Assembly: GCF_011075055.1 (NCBI RefSeq)
Contig: NW_025401111.1
Coordinates: 62,001 to 126,000 of the forward strand
DNA length: 64,000 nt
Direction of reading: 5' to 3'
Source: Mangifera indica
Taxonomy: Eukaryota > Streptophyta > Magnoliopsida > Sapindales > Anacardiaceae
Numbering within the stretch: the first letter of the stretch is position 1; each line of letters starts with the position of its first letter. The notes below the pieces were generated by a model. It did not search any database and had not been told where the DNA came from. It saw only the letters and a program-made list of their open reading frames with translations. A program made the position numbers and the translations under genes. Shown piece after piece: positions 23,475 through 36,269 of the stretch.

Positions 23475-25900
23475 TATATGTGCCCATTCCATATGATGCC
23501 CTTCTTGCATAAGTACTATTCCAATCCCATATCTACAAGCATCAGTCTTAATTAAGAATGTTTTAGAAGGGCCAGGCAATGCTAGTATTGGAATTGAAAT
23601 CATTGCCTTCTTAAGTTGATTAAAAACCTCTTAGGTTGTTTCATTCCAATCAAAGGAATCTTTCCTTAACAAATTAGTGAGTGGCCTTGCAATATGCGTA
23701 CAACCTTTCACGAATTTCTTATAATAGCTAATAAGCCCTATAAATCCTCTCAACTATTTTAGTGTTTTGGGGTTTGGCCAATTCTAAACAACTTTTATTT
23801 TACTCTGATTTGTGTTTACTCCTCTTGCTGAAATGATATGCCCCAAGTAAGAAATTTCAACACTCCCAAACACATATCTACTTCTCTTTACATATAATTT
23901 TTTGTCTTTTAAAACCTGAAATACCACTTTCAAATGTTGTATATGATCAGGCTTGTTTTGTTTGTAAATGAGTATGTTATCAAAGAAAACTAACACGAGC
24001 TTTTTCAGCTATTCTTTAATTATTAAATTTGTGAGATCTTGAAAAGTTAGTGGGGCATTAGTGATCTCAAAAAATATGACCAGAAATTTAGAATGCCCAA
24101 AATATGTCTTGAATGTTGTTTTCTCAATTGAATTTAGATGCATACAAATCTACTAATAACCAAATTTCAAATTGATTTTCAAAAACCAAGCAGCTCCCCA
24201 AACTAATCTAACAACTCGTTAACTATAAGTATAAGTATTTATTTTTTTACAATCATCTTGTTAAGCCTTTTGTAATCAATGCAAAATCTCTAAGATCTAT
24301 CTTCATTTTTAACTAGGAGCATGGGATTTGCATAAGAGCTATTATTGGTTTTGATTATTCTTGCATTCATCATCTCCTACACTATCTTCTTTATAACATC
24401 TTTTTGCATTCCATTGTATTGATAAGGCCTTAAGTTGATAAGTTAAACACCTTATTTGAAAGTTATATGGTGATATTAATCTCTCATTGGGGGTAAACCT
24501 TCTTGCTCTTTGAAGATATATTTAAATTCTTCCAACGGTTTGTCAAGTTCCCTTTATTGTATATCTTTTTATTCTTCTATTGCTTGTAAATCATACACGT
24601 CAACTTCCTTCCATGGCCACATTACTTGTACAAAAGCTACTTGTTGAGTTCTCAATAATTTTTACAATTTCAAGCTATTGATAGTCAACATTCCTAGTTC
24701 TTCTAGTCCTTTCAAAACACATGGTTGTCCTTGTTATGTGAAACTCATCTTCAATTCCTCAAAGTTCCATAAGGTATCTCTTAAGGTTGATAACTATTGG
24801 ATGCCCAAAATAAGAACATAAGTGTTTAAAGGAAGGATGTAAGCATCTATTATGAACTATTGTCCTGCACTATCCAATAAAATCTTTCACACATAACCTT
24901 GCATTCTGACTCTTCTCCACTGGCTACTTTAACCTTAGCCCCTCTAAAGCCTTTAATTCACACCCCAACCTGCTAGCAGTCTTATTATTCAAGAAATTAT
25001 GTGTACTCCCAGAGTCCACCAATATATATAGAATTTTTCTTCCATGGATTCCTTTTAGATGCATCACCTAGTCTTTGTTACTCCATTCAAAGCATTCAAG
25101 GATAATTTTATTAGACTGGGTTCTGTTACTTTATCTTCTAATAGCTCCTCATCTTCTTCTTCACCTATATCCACTTGGAGCTACAATGTATATACCTATT
25201 TCTTTTTACATTTAATCAAAATCTTTGCTTTACAGTGTTTTGTGGAATTTTAAGGTATTGTAAGTAGTAATATGGATGTGTTAAAAGTTAGTAAGAGTCT
25301 CAATTGAGGAGTAGGTTTGTGGAATTGTGTTGTATTAACATTCTGAAAGGTGAGATAATTAAGAGATGGTTTTGGGTGAAAGGTCTTGGTTGACTTCGGT
25401 TGCTCTTTTAATGCATTTATGGTAATATCTTGAAGCTTAGCTAATAAATAAACTTCAACTAGTGTCCAAGGTTTGAACATCTGGGCTGGCATTTAGAAAA
25501 CATCAATTAGTCCTAACAAGAAGAAATTGAGGGTCTGATCCTTACAGATTCTAGCCTTTGGGTAAAGCTCATTAAATGAATCAAGGTATTCTTGCATAGA
25601 GCCTACCTATTTAAGGTTATGTAAATTTGAGAGTAAATCAACGCATGTATGATATCTAAATATGGAGATAAGACATTGCACATACTTTTCCCATGACACT
25701 AGTTAATTAACCTCAAGCCTTAATGAATCCTTGGTTCCACTGAATAGTTTTCCTTTCTAGGTGCAAGGTTGTGATCTTCACTCAACTATCCTTTAGAATG
25801 TCATCAACCTTAAAAAAATAATCAGCTCTAAGAATCTAATTACCTAGCTCATCTCCGTTAAACTTCAAAAATTCGAGCTTAGTCAACCTATTAGAAACTT
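23475..25900 (-). pseudogene. Ty3/Gypsy gag-pol remnant
   Basis: From right to left the minus strand gives gag fragments (about 25,870-25,250), a protease with the intact motif 'LVDSGSTHNFL' (about 25,020-24,985), and reverse transcriptase. Reverse transcriptase pieces are 'GHSKFLVIFFEITNAPLTFQ', a diverged 'LVMPFGLTNAPATFQ', and 'VFFDNILIY', with FDN for the catalytic FDD (23,996-23,784 and upstream). RNase H begins 'KTFLIKTDACRYGIGIVLMQ' (about 23,560-23,490). Protease-RT-RNase H order with gag upstream is the Ty3 arrangement. Stops and frameshifts occur throughout. Integrase and LTRs are missing, and the element is cut off at the Copia junction. Confidence 0.85.
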
Positions 25901-25929
25901 TTTGATATAGGATAACATTAATTATGTTT

Positions 25930-28900
25930 TTTTTTTAACAAAACTAGGTAATTAAATAGTTTAATATCAGTTTACAAATGTGCTTAAGTGATCAATAAAA
26001 ATAAATCTAATATACTCAAAGGTTGTGATTTGGGTGGATAGCATAAGTGTAGGTCTTGAGGTTTATTGGACATTGATGGGTGGTCAATTAACCTACTATA
26101 TATTGGCTAGGTCTTTACTTCAAAACCATATACAATATGTATGTGGTATGTCTGCAGTATAGTTTACCTATTCAAGAAGGTTTCTAGAGTAGAAGACCAA
26201 ATCGTATGGAGAGGTGATCTCGACAAGTAATTTCAGACATTTTATGAATTCAAATTGCATAGCTATCCAGGTATTTCTAAAACTTTAAAGTTTAATTCAA
26301 TATTTTATAATCTATGCATAGATCTTTGAATTATAGTTTATTATTTTATTTTATTCAGTTAATTCAAAATAAATCTTACATGAGGTATCAGAGAAAACGC
26401 ATTAGGTTATAAAATCTAGATATTTCTGAATTTAAATTAGAAAATTCTAATTCTGCATTAGGGTTCTTAAATCAAAATTAGGGCTTAAAAAATTTAAATC
26501 AAGGATTGATTTAATTTCAATTTTAGGGTTTTGATTGATGAATCAAATTTTGAACATAGGATTATACAATCCCAAATTGTAGAAACTAAGGAATGAATTT
26601 CAACTTGAAGAGTTCAATTTTACAATACGAAATTGTTTTCTACCTAAATTGGACCATATGCGTGGTTTGTAACCTTCCTCATCACTGTCGAGATTTCTGA
26701 CGAGATTGAAAATGGTTGAGCCATCGGTGGTGTGTTTTCTATCCTTAAACACCTTCCTTATTAACAAAAGCATCTAACCAACACTGATATTAGGAAGAAA
26801 AGCATTGTCGAGGTAGCAATTTTTTCCTCCTATCGTAATCTTTAAACAAAAATCTGGTTATGAAATCACCAAAAAGACATCATTGTGAGCCGACCATTTA
26901 TTAACATCTCATATCGAATGGATTGGTTGATCAAAGATCAGGGAATTGAGTTGTAAGAGATAGGAATTTGAAGCTAGGGTTTTTAATTGGTAATCAAGTT
27001 AGGAATACCCAAAAACCCAACTCTCAATGAAAATGAGTTAAAATAACCCATAAGTCAAACTGATGCTTGGTCAAACCCATGAAGTTAAACAAATCTGAGC
27101 TAGGCTAGTTGAAGAAGGTGTGTGAGTTTCACATATATGCATTCTAGCACGTGTGCCAAGGATTCTTGAAGATGGGCACTTGTAACCACATGGAAAAAGT
27201 ATGCCAGGGTGTCTAAAGGTTCAGGGGGCATGTGGGCACATCCTTTAGCATGTGAAGGCATTCTAAAGCCCTATGGAGGCATGTGATAGCCTGTGCAAGG
27301 CACTGGTGGTGCATTTGGTGTGTGTGGTGCTCCTAGAGTCATGTGAAAAGGTTTTTTAGTTGTGTAATTATGTGCCAGTAATTGTTGGAGGCATCTATAA
27401 GCTTATGATAAGTGCAAGTAACATATAAAGTCTTTTAAAAGTGTGTCAATACATGTAAATAGTGTATTATATCTACTAGTTGCACGTAATTATATGCAAT
27501 TAGGTAATTAGTAGGTGTGTATGCATGCATAAAGGATCATTTGAACATATTAATGTGTGTGAATGTCTCATGAGAACATGCAGCTGGATTTTAAAGTTTT
27601 TCTATGACACGTAAGTGCATGTGTAAGGTTTAAGGATGCATGTTAGATCTTCAAGATAGACAATCAACAATCCATAACGTGTATTAAGAACTTATGGTAG
27701 CATGTGAATGACTTGTGGTGGCATGTAAAGACATATGAGGCACTAGTATGTCACCATTGAAGGTGAATTTAATTTTAAAGTGAATATTGTAGCATAAAAT
27801 ATAATATCAGCTCTGTTGTTTGTGGTTAAATCACCACAATAGATCAAGGCTAATGTTCACTAGGTTAGATGCAACAATTTTGTAAGGAAGATTGTCAAAG
27901 ACAATAAGGTATCATGTCTTATAAAATCTTGATTAAGACAATATCATATAAATAACATTAGAATAATTTTGTGAATTTTCATAATAGTAATAACCAAAGT
28001 GGTACATTATTGAGGTTTACAAAATTTTTCCTTCGATAATGATACATTTTTTGGTTTTTAATGCATAAGGCAAATTTTGATAATACACTAGTTGTTGAGA
28101 ACATAATACACCCACAGGTAGTTGGGCTCTTATTAAATAGAGGATGAATAGTGGTTTAGAAAGTATATTTGCCCAAATGTGATATTTCTTTCAAAAACCA
28201 TATGTTTTGAAGGTCTTTACATGGGCATGTAACCGTATGTTTGAGATCCTAATAACATGTCATTTTTTCTGCCCAAAGGTGATTTAATGATAATGCACCA
28301 GAATTCCTATAAGGTGGCTTATACAGTTTTAAAGCTATTTTATTTGTTGTAATACTTAATTAAAATTGTTAAAGATAATTTGGTGTTGTATCTCATGAAA
28401 TCTTAATTTTGACAATATTATTTAGTTTCAGTAGAAGTTATTGTAAGTTGTCAGAATGTTTAATAGCCAAAACAATGCATTTATTAAAGCTTGCAAAATT
28501 TCTATATTCGGTGAAAAAAACATTTTTCAATTTAATAGATATAATTTTCTACCCAAAGGTGGTTATTATGTGTGTAAAAATTGACGGTTGCATGAGGTGA
28601 TGGTGGAATAATATTAGTCATGAAAATTTCAATTCACCCAAAGGTGATTGTGATTTTTAATTGACATTTGTTTTCCTTTTAATGCGAAAGAGAATAGTAA
28701 CCTAAAAGGTTTATCTATCCGAAGGTGATAGACTTTTCAAAAGTTATTTGTACTCCTTATTTAAAACCTTATGCTTGAAGATCTTAATTGCATATCATAT
28801 TCTCTGTCCAAAGGTAATTATATGATAATGTGTTTGGAACCCTCATGGATAATAACTTATAAGTTTTTGAAGCTATTTATTATCAATAATATTGTTTATT

Positions 28901-29160
28901 GTATCTCATCTTTAATAGATTATTATTGATTGACTCTAACTTTATACAGTTGTTACTTATTTAGTAAACATGTTTGGATCACTTATTTATTATGGCTTAT
29001 GAATTTGGAATCTAATCATTCTTCTTTTTCATTAATTTGATAGTGCTTTTTTGTTTGATTTGTAATAGGATTATTCAATTTTATGTAGTCTAATGCACAA
29101 CGAAATGAGACAATGGTTACAATTGAAAGTAGTCAGGTTAATGAATTCAACAAAATTATT
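25930..29160 (+). mobile_element. Copia-like LTR, primer site and long leader; coding part lost
   Basis: The sequence 'cttaca' followed by tgaggtatcagag (26381-26393) looks like an LTR end plus a tRNA-Met primer-binding site. The sequence after it is a long untranslated leader of about 2.7 kb, with a cluster of 'catgtg' motifs (about 27,120-27,740) and at least six copies of a 'cccaaaggtgat' motif (28,165-28,820). At about 29,090 a short frame 'SNAQRNETMVTIESSQVNEF' resembles a plant Copia gag start, and stops after 34 residues. No pol is present. The LTR start near 25,930 is approximate. Confidence 0.5.
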
Positions 29161-29739
29161 GAATTAAAAAATCAGATATTGACTTTGATATGATTTTTTT
29201 TTTATGAAATGTATGTCAAATTATTGTGAAGGATATATTTGGTTTTATCAAATATTGTCTCGCTTAATTTATGGTATTTTCTTAAGGATTGTTTTATTTT
29301 AGGTTAAGTAATATGAATTGATTTGTTTTAGTATTCTCATAAAGATTTGTTTTCGCTTCTCTTTTTTTTATTTTAGGTTACTTAGTATAAATTGATTGAT
29401 CATTTGGAGTTACATTTAATTAATTATTAGAGTTTAGTAAGCTTAATAGTAATATTGTTTTTGTTTCTGTTTTTATTACAAAATTTATTTTTAAGAAACT
29501 TAAAATCTTGTATATTCTTCGACATTGTGTAATTTTTGCTATTTATAATAAAAAATTGAAATTTGAATCAAAAGCTTCATTTTTAGTTTTACAACAATAC
29601 TATGTGTACAAATAATGATATGTCATTATATGATTCGATGTTTATTTAATTTTAATTTTCAACTGTCCAATCACATAATGATGCATAATTGTTTGTGCTT
29701 AAAATTGTGTATATAATATTACTTCAAAATAAAAAGTCT
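29161..29739. other. AT-rich spacer with one MITE-like segment
   Basis: No gene was recognised. The part at about 29,595-29,740 belongs to a palindromic MITE-like family also seen at 62,395-62,550 (core 'aatcacataatgat' with its inverted partner). Confidence 0.4.
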
Positions 29740-30254
29740 TTTGTGACTATTATAAATGTCACAATAATTTATTAATTAATTTTTAAAACTTTTATAACGA
29801 TCACAGTTACCATTAAATACCATACTAATTGGTGAGAAATAGATATTTTTGAGTTTTTAATAGTAATTGCAAACATCGATATAAATTATAATAAAAACTT
29901 TTACTAGTCATCATAAATAATAGTATAAATTATAATTGCTCTTTATTGGCAATTGCAAATGTTGGTGTAAATTATGTAGCCACTTTTAGTAGCAATTACA
30001 AATGCCAGTATAAATTATAATATTTACTCTTTAGCGGCAACTACAAATATAACTAAATTGTATGTTAACTAACTTTCGGAAAAAGGATAATTAAATTCAA
30101 TAGCAATTCTAAATGTCATAAATAATTGCAGCAATATTGCCGAACTTAGACCAATATTTATTTTGTATTTATACCATAGAAATATTAATGGCATTTATAA
30201 ATATCATTAAAAATTATTTAAAAAATGCCACTATAAAGTCTTTTTGTTGTAGTG

Positions 30255-30659
30255 TAATGCGAGTGACTATAAAATTCATTTTATTAGGGTATTAGTGTTG
30301 ATAAAATTTTTGTAGACACTGTGAGCTAATAAGATATTCTAACACAACTTCTTAGTTTTTTAATGTTTTGTGGAATTTACATATCTTTACTTCGTTTTTT
30401 TCTATTCTCATTTCCATTCTCCTCCTTTGTTAATTCATCGATTCCAGGCTCTTTCAACCATAAACAAGACTTTTCTTTGTTTAACAACAAACTCAATCAA
30501 GACCAGTCATTCACAATGCCAGTCTTTGGATATTAAGGCAGGTTAGGATTCCATGAGTTCTTGTCTCTGTAGTACACAAGTTGGACAACTAGTCAGTAAA
30601 CGTTCAAGTTACCAAGGTCTCATAGCTTGAATTAATCGATGCATAATTAGTAAATAAAC

Positions 30660-30715
<56 letters not shown>

Positions 30716-31117
30716 TTTCTTAAATACTGTATAGGCAGAATGTAGATGTCATGTAATTTTATGTTTGAGTTCATTGATGACAGGTCGACTCAACCCAATT
30801 GCATAAACTGTCATAGGCAATTGGAGAAAATTAAGTGGGTGACAGTTCTTGACAAATAAACATATAAAATGTTCCAAAATTGCCACATTCCTATTTGTTG
30901 TGTGAAAAACGCCTTCTCTTCTCCCAAGAAAGAAATATCAAAGTTCCCCTGAATACGTAAAATATTCTATAAAGAATTCAAAAACTAAGTACACTATAGC
31001 AAATCGTGTTGTGAAAATAATTAAACTTGGATCAACATGCTTCGGATTCAATTAGACATAAACAAGTCAACTTCTAGGTATGTGATTTACTCTCTCTTTC
31101 TTTCTCTCTCTCTCTCT

Positions 31118-31163
<46 letters not shown>

Positions 31164-31329
31164 ATAATTTCTTAAATATTATATACATAAAATGTAGATG
31201 TCATGTGATTTGTATAATTTTTTTGTTAATTATGAAATAACTACAACACCCTTGATTATATCAAAATTATATATTAAGTATTGTGAAATCATATATAGTA
31301 TTACAATATTAAATTGAGATGCAACTAAG
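30255..31329. other. Spacer with microsatellites
   Basis: It contains (AT)n at about 30,664-30,710 and a compound (CT)n-(TA)n-(TG)n at about 31,088-31,163. Each is followed by a related stretch ('tttcttaaata', then 'atgtagatgtcatgt'), so the two are probably diverged copies of one segment. No gene was seen. Confidence 0.6.
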
Positions 31330-31634
31330 CTATTTTGTTTTAGAGATCAATCCATAATGAAAATTGAAATATGCCAACTTTAATGAACAACTTTTATTGT
31401 TATGGTAAAATGGAAGACAAAAAGTTGAATGGTGATTGGTATCTAATAGAAATTGCAAACCATAACCTTGAAATGCACTATTCATGTGGGGGACACGTGT
31501 TTTCATGTGGTTGACTAGCAAATTCACATGATAGGGGGCAAAACGTATTTTTTCAAAGCTTTCGAGTGGTGGATTTTGGTAGGGCAGAATGAGTTTTATC
31601 CAAAATAATGGGCTTTCTTAATTTTTTTCATATA
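31330..31634. repeat. Left fragment of unit 3, interrupted by a Mutator element
   Basis: The stretch 31,345-31,470 matches 8,800-8,930 of unit 2 closely ('gacaaaaagttgaatggt', 'cgaaatgcac'). A stretch of about 100 bp absent from unit 2 follows, containing 'gacacgtgt'. Then comes 'ttttggtagggc', matching unit 2 at 8,942. The match resumes on the far side of the Mutator element at 39,811. Confidence 0.7.
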
Positions 31635-33249
31635 AGGGGTAAATTGAAATTTTTTCATCTTAAGGTTTTGATGTGTAGAATTCGAATTTGATATCTATTT
31701 TTCTGAATAATGCATCTATGTTCAGAATTATTCAAAAAAATTCTGAATTTAATTGATATAATTAATATAATCGCAATTTAATTTTATTATAGGGAGCTCG
31801 ACAAAAGAGAAAAAGGGATAAGGACAAGGATAAAATGAGATTTCCTATGGAAAAACACTTCAAGGCTCAAGTAACTACATGTAAATATGGAGATGTGGGA
31901 GCCGTGATTAAAAAAATATTAATAGAGCAGCAATTACAGATTTTTCAACGTACTTTTTTCGGACAATTCCTGGACCTCAAAGATAGCTGATTTAGTGGGG
32001 TTTTAATATACTCCTGCATCCTCAGAGCGATAAATAAGGTGATCTCGAGAGAGGAGTTATGGTTTCGAATTAATGATATTGACGTGAGGTTTAGTCCATA
32101 CAAGTTTGCCATCATGACGGACCTTCGTTTCAATCATATGTTAGATATTGATTTGTATATTCCATCGAAGGCCATAGATCAGATCCACTAGAAATATTTT
32201 CACCAATGTAAATCCATTACATATGCTGATCTGAGTTGTGTTTTCCAGCAGAGGCTATGTAGAGAGGAAAACACTAATGCAATAAAGTTGACGTTATTGT
32301 TTTATCTTCACATGGGGTTATTAGAGAGTGATTTGAGGAAAAGAATTTTCCAGAAGATATTACAATTGGTTGATCATCTTGTGGGTTCAATGCATACTCA
32401 TGGGGAGTACGGGTGTGGCAGATAACATATCATTTGATTTATGATAATATCTCTTGAATTTTTATGGATTCCAGCTCGATAAAGAATAAGGAAAACCAGT
32501 TGAAACAATATGGTATCATGGGATTTCCACCAACGTTCTAGGAAATTATGACATTTATTAATTTTAAAAAAATTGTGATTAAAATAAAATTGATTTAATA
32601 TGATTGTAAATTTATAGAGTAACCGATTTAAGTTGAAATTGTAATTTTGGATATACGAGACATTAGACACACTACTTCGATGGGTCGATATCTTGCCAAT
32701 TTTAGGAGCTACCCAGATGTTGAGATGACACACGAAAGACATCCTGAGATGGGATTTTATCTCAACTATCTTCACCGAAGATGCAGTAAGTAATAATTTG
32801 TTATTAATTAACATATGTATAAGGTATAATAACAAAGTTCACTTAAACAAAATCTTACAGGATGATGTTAATTTTTCGCTAATTTTATCTCAGGTGGAGA
32901 AAGTTACAGATTAGTATGATAACATCGTTTGATACACGGTATGTCAGATAACCGATCTTCTTCGTCCAAATCACCCTCGTCCTCATCAGATGATGCATCA
33001 CCGGGTCTTTTTGACATTACTTTGCCAATTATTGCTCCGTCACATATCGAGGCTCTTGTCCAGCCTTCTATCAATGACCTTGTTACTACCTGAATCGATG
33101 AATGCATATCATCAGAGCCTTCTATTCTACCTCTTACCATCGAGCGCAGGTAAGACAATCATCTCATCAGTGGACAAGATTTCTCCATTCATTACTTTGA
33201 TGTTGTATTGATTCGATAGGGAAATTTTATCTTAAATCAGTTCACTAGC

Positions 33250-33390
33250 ATGGAAGATAGGATGAGTCATATGAAGGATATGATGAGTCGTATCGAGGAC
33301 AAGATTAGTCGTATTAAGGATAAAATGAGTCGTCTTGAGGACATGATGACTCATATGGAAGATACACGATCTCATCACTACACAGATACT
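33250..33390 (+). repeat. 21-bp repeats encoding a perfect heptad coiled coil
   Basis: About five 21-bp units encode heptads of the form M/I-S-R/H-I/M/L-E/K-D-K/M, for example 'MSRIEDK', 'ISRIKDK' and 'MSRLEDM', with no break in frame. This predicts a short amphipathic coiled coil in the ULP-like protein. Confidence 0.75.
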
Positions 33391-33649
33391 GTTCGACAAG
33401 TAAAAAAAGTTAATAATTCACCGAATATTCTAATTATTTATGCAAACATATAAACTCTACAATAATTGTATATATTGTTATAGTCTCCTTATGATGATGG
33501 TGATGGACTATCGATAAGAGGTCTAACCTTCCCATCCCTACATATTGTTGATGTAAGTGCTAAATGTTGTAAGTATATTGAAAATGATACTTCAAAAATA
33601 CTTTTAGTCTTCTGTTAACTCGTGATTATTGATATTGTTACAACATTAG

Positions 33650-34380
33650 TTTTCTGTTGAAGGACCATCTAGAGAGGATCCTATATTGACTTTTGATATA
33701 AACGATGACAGATCATCGCATAAGGTTTCCCTGTTGACATCTTCTATAATGGTTCAAGTAACTATAACGTCATTTGTAAATTTATATTCGATTTCAACAT
33801 TTGTTGATTGATTCCATGTTAACTCGTTACCGTTAACATGTGACAATGCCTTTTGAGGCTACACCGAAAGGGGATTCCATGATGACATTAGTTCCAATAG
33901 TAGATGTACTTATAATATCAATTGTAGACTTTGTAATTTTTGTGACACAACTCTTTGATTAACCAATATAAACCATTAATACTGTTATAGGATGTCAGCG
34001 ATGATGGATCACCCCACACAGTTTCCCCATTGACATTTTCTGTAATGATTCCAATAAGTATAACTTTGTTTGATAATATTATATCTCATTTACACATTCG
34101 ATTATCGATTCTTTATTAACTCATTACTATCAATATTGTCACAGTGTCCTGGTGTTGTAGAGGCAACATCAAAAGAAGGATCCCATGATGACATCTGTTT
34201 TGATATTAGAAGTACATACATTGTTAACTGTATACTTTGTAATTTTTGTTAAACAGTTTGATTAACCGAAATGAAATGTTAATATTATCACAGGATGTTG
34301 TTGACGACGATGGATCACCTCATGAGGATTCCCCATTATCTCCTTTTACGGTGATAGAGGTTAACTGTTAGATTAACCAA
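33650..34380 (+). repeat. About 300-bp tandem repeats of exon plus intron in the ULP-like gene
   Basis: A coding-like piece ('gatgatggatcacc...cattgacat') starts near 33,706, 34,003 and 34,308, about 300 bp apart. Each is followed by similar intron-like sequence ('actttgtaatttttgt', 'gattaacc'). Confidence 0.65.
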
Positions 34381-36269
34381 TATAAATTGTTATTTTTGTT
34401 AATATTAATTGTCATTTACCTTTTATTTGTTGTTATAATAGGATATTCGCTTAGTCTATCTTAGCATACCAAACAAGGGGAAACAAGTGATTGATGTTAC
34501 CTCTCAGGATGACAAAGTCACTAACAATGTGGTTCAGCTCTCACCACAAAGGGACAAAGCTTAGGTAGGGAAATTTCATAAATGTTTTCATTATAACTCT
34601 AATAAGTACGATTTCATGTATTATTTATTTACTGATTTCATGTATTTAACTCCAGTTGGTCTCGAAATTTAATATAATTGACTTGACCTCACTTACAAAT
34701 TCTCTAACCATAACTCTTGTTTTACAAAAGGTAATGAAATAAATTTGAAAATCTCATGAGTTAATATAATTTTAAATAACATATTATTTGTTTTGGTGTA
34801 GTATTTTTGCACACTTGGTATAGTATTTTTGCATACTTCGTGGTTGACTTGTCAAGAAAGGACTGTTCATTCATAGCCCATACATAAATCCATTAAAAGT
34901 AGGGATCCAACATGCGAGACCAATTGTGCAGTTATCGAGTATTGAGTTTGAGAAAATTTTCAAGAAATTGTATGTAGAACCAGATCTTTTCAAAAAATGA
35001 GAGGTGTACGATATAGGAATGAAGATCAAAATTGCCTTTTGGGGTATAGTCATGGACACATTCGGATGATTGTCTAACGAGTTAAGTTCACTTGGTCAAT
35101 TAATTTTGTTTTTTGGTACAAAATATCATTCAGCTGCATGATAATGTTATATTTTTTTTTTTACAGCATGTAGATTCGTTTTTGGGATTTTTATATCGAT
35201 GACAACATAATGATGTTACGGAGGTCCGTTAGAACTAGATGATAGTTCTGGCTTGTTTTGTTGCACATATCCTTTATGAGTATGCCACATGGATAAAAGA
35301 TTAGTATAACTAACAATTTCCTCCGCTTTTCACACGATTAGTGGATACGGATTATCCCCCTAATTTACATTTGCAACCTTGGGGTGTGATCAATGAGGTC
35401 AGTATTTGAATCTCATTTACTTTTCAAGGATTACTAAATTAAGCTCTAATATATATATTTTATCAATATGTGTAGGTATTTTATCCCGATAAACTTCGAT
35501 AATACACATTAGGTAGTAAGGGTCCTGGATTTGAAGGAGTGGAAGATTATAGTTTATGACTCATTGTAGAGTTTTACTGTTGACTCAGAGTTATTTAGTC
35601 GAAAAATGTTACGGTATACATCGATGATACCACATTTGTTAACTGCAACATTATTTTGGTCTCACACGAGCCAGACTCCTCAGGACGATCCATTTGCATG
35701 CATAGGGTGGTGGATATATCGTAACAAGTGCCTCTATTAGGTGATTGTGGTGTATTCATGTTATAATACATCAAATGCTTGACATTTGGCCAATCGTTAT
35801 ATTTTGAGAGGAAGGACTCTTTACGCCTACGCACGCGTTTAGACATACAACTATTTTTTCAGGATATTAATTGAGTATTATATTATATCTCATTTGTGTA
35901 TATATATATATGTTTATTTATTCATATGTTTATATCTCATTTATGTTGGTTCATTTACATGCATTCGTCCTTTATGTAATTACTATAAGCGATAGATATA
36001 GTGAACAGAAAATGACTAATAATGGATATATGAAATCAACATTAATATATATAACGATTACAAGCCGAAATCTTATAGATACATTAACAAGTATAATCAC
36101 ATGTTTCAGAAATAATATATTACAATCACAAACTTTATATATGAAGTAACAACTACAATCACAACTGTTATATCAAAATATATTACAATCACAAACTTTA
36201 TATTTAAAGTAACAAGTACAATTACAACTTTTATATCACAATAAACAAGTACAATTACAAGTGTAGTTA

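Larger units (their letters stand above)
17941..30254. mobile_element. CACTA-like DNA transposon shell with nested retroelements
   Basis: The left end reads cattacaataaaaag. The complement of the right end reads cactacaacaaaaag, the hallmark CACTACAA terminus. Both ends lead into subterminal regions full of short related motifs ('agtggcattt', 'gccactataa', 'tgacattt'), at about 17,941-18,730 and 29,740-30,254, as in En/Spm-type elements. The flanking triplets (ctc, taa) do not match, so either the target duplication has decayed or the ends come from two related elements. No CACTA transposase is recognisable. The interior is filled by Copia and Gypsy remnants. Confidence 0.55.
31793..35870 (+). 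pseudogene. ULP1-like cysteine peptidase gene of the MULE (DUF1985 plus C48 region), degenerate
   Basis: After an acceptor ('attatag') one frame gives a DUF1985-like region (about 31,793-32,400): 'FFGQFLDLKD', 'ISREELWFRINDIDVRFSPY', 'FAIMTDLRFN', with two internal stops. The middle holds a heptad-repeat segment (33,250-33,390) and tandem exon-intron repeats (33,650-34,380). The end (about 35,150-35,870) resembles the C48 peptidase core: 'GDCGVFML', with the catalytic cysteine in its usual Q/D-C-G setting, followed after a stop by 'YIKCLTFGQS', as in ULP1 family members of plant transposons. Such proteins resemble SUMO peptidases; whether this family cuts SUMO is unknown. Several stops make this copy non-functional. 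The intron boundaries between pieces are not resolved. Confidence 0.8.

Noticed and set aside
31037..31240. 67-codon open frame with 'LSLSLSLYIYIYIY'
   Set aside because: It is a translation of the (CT)n-(TA)n-(TG)n microsatellite.
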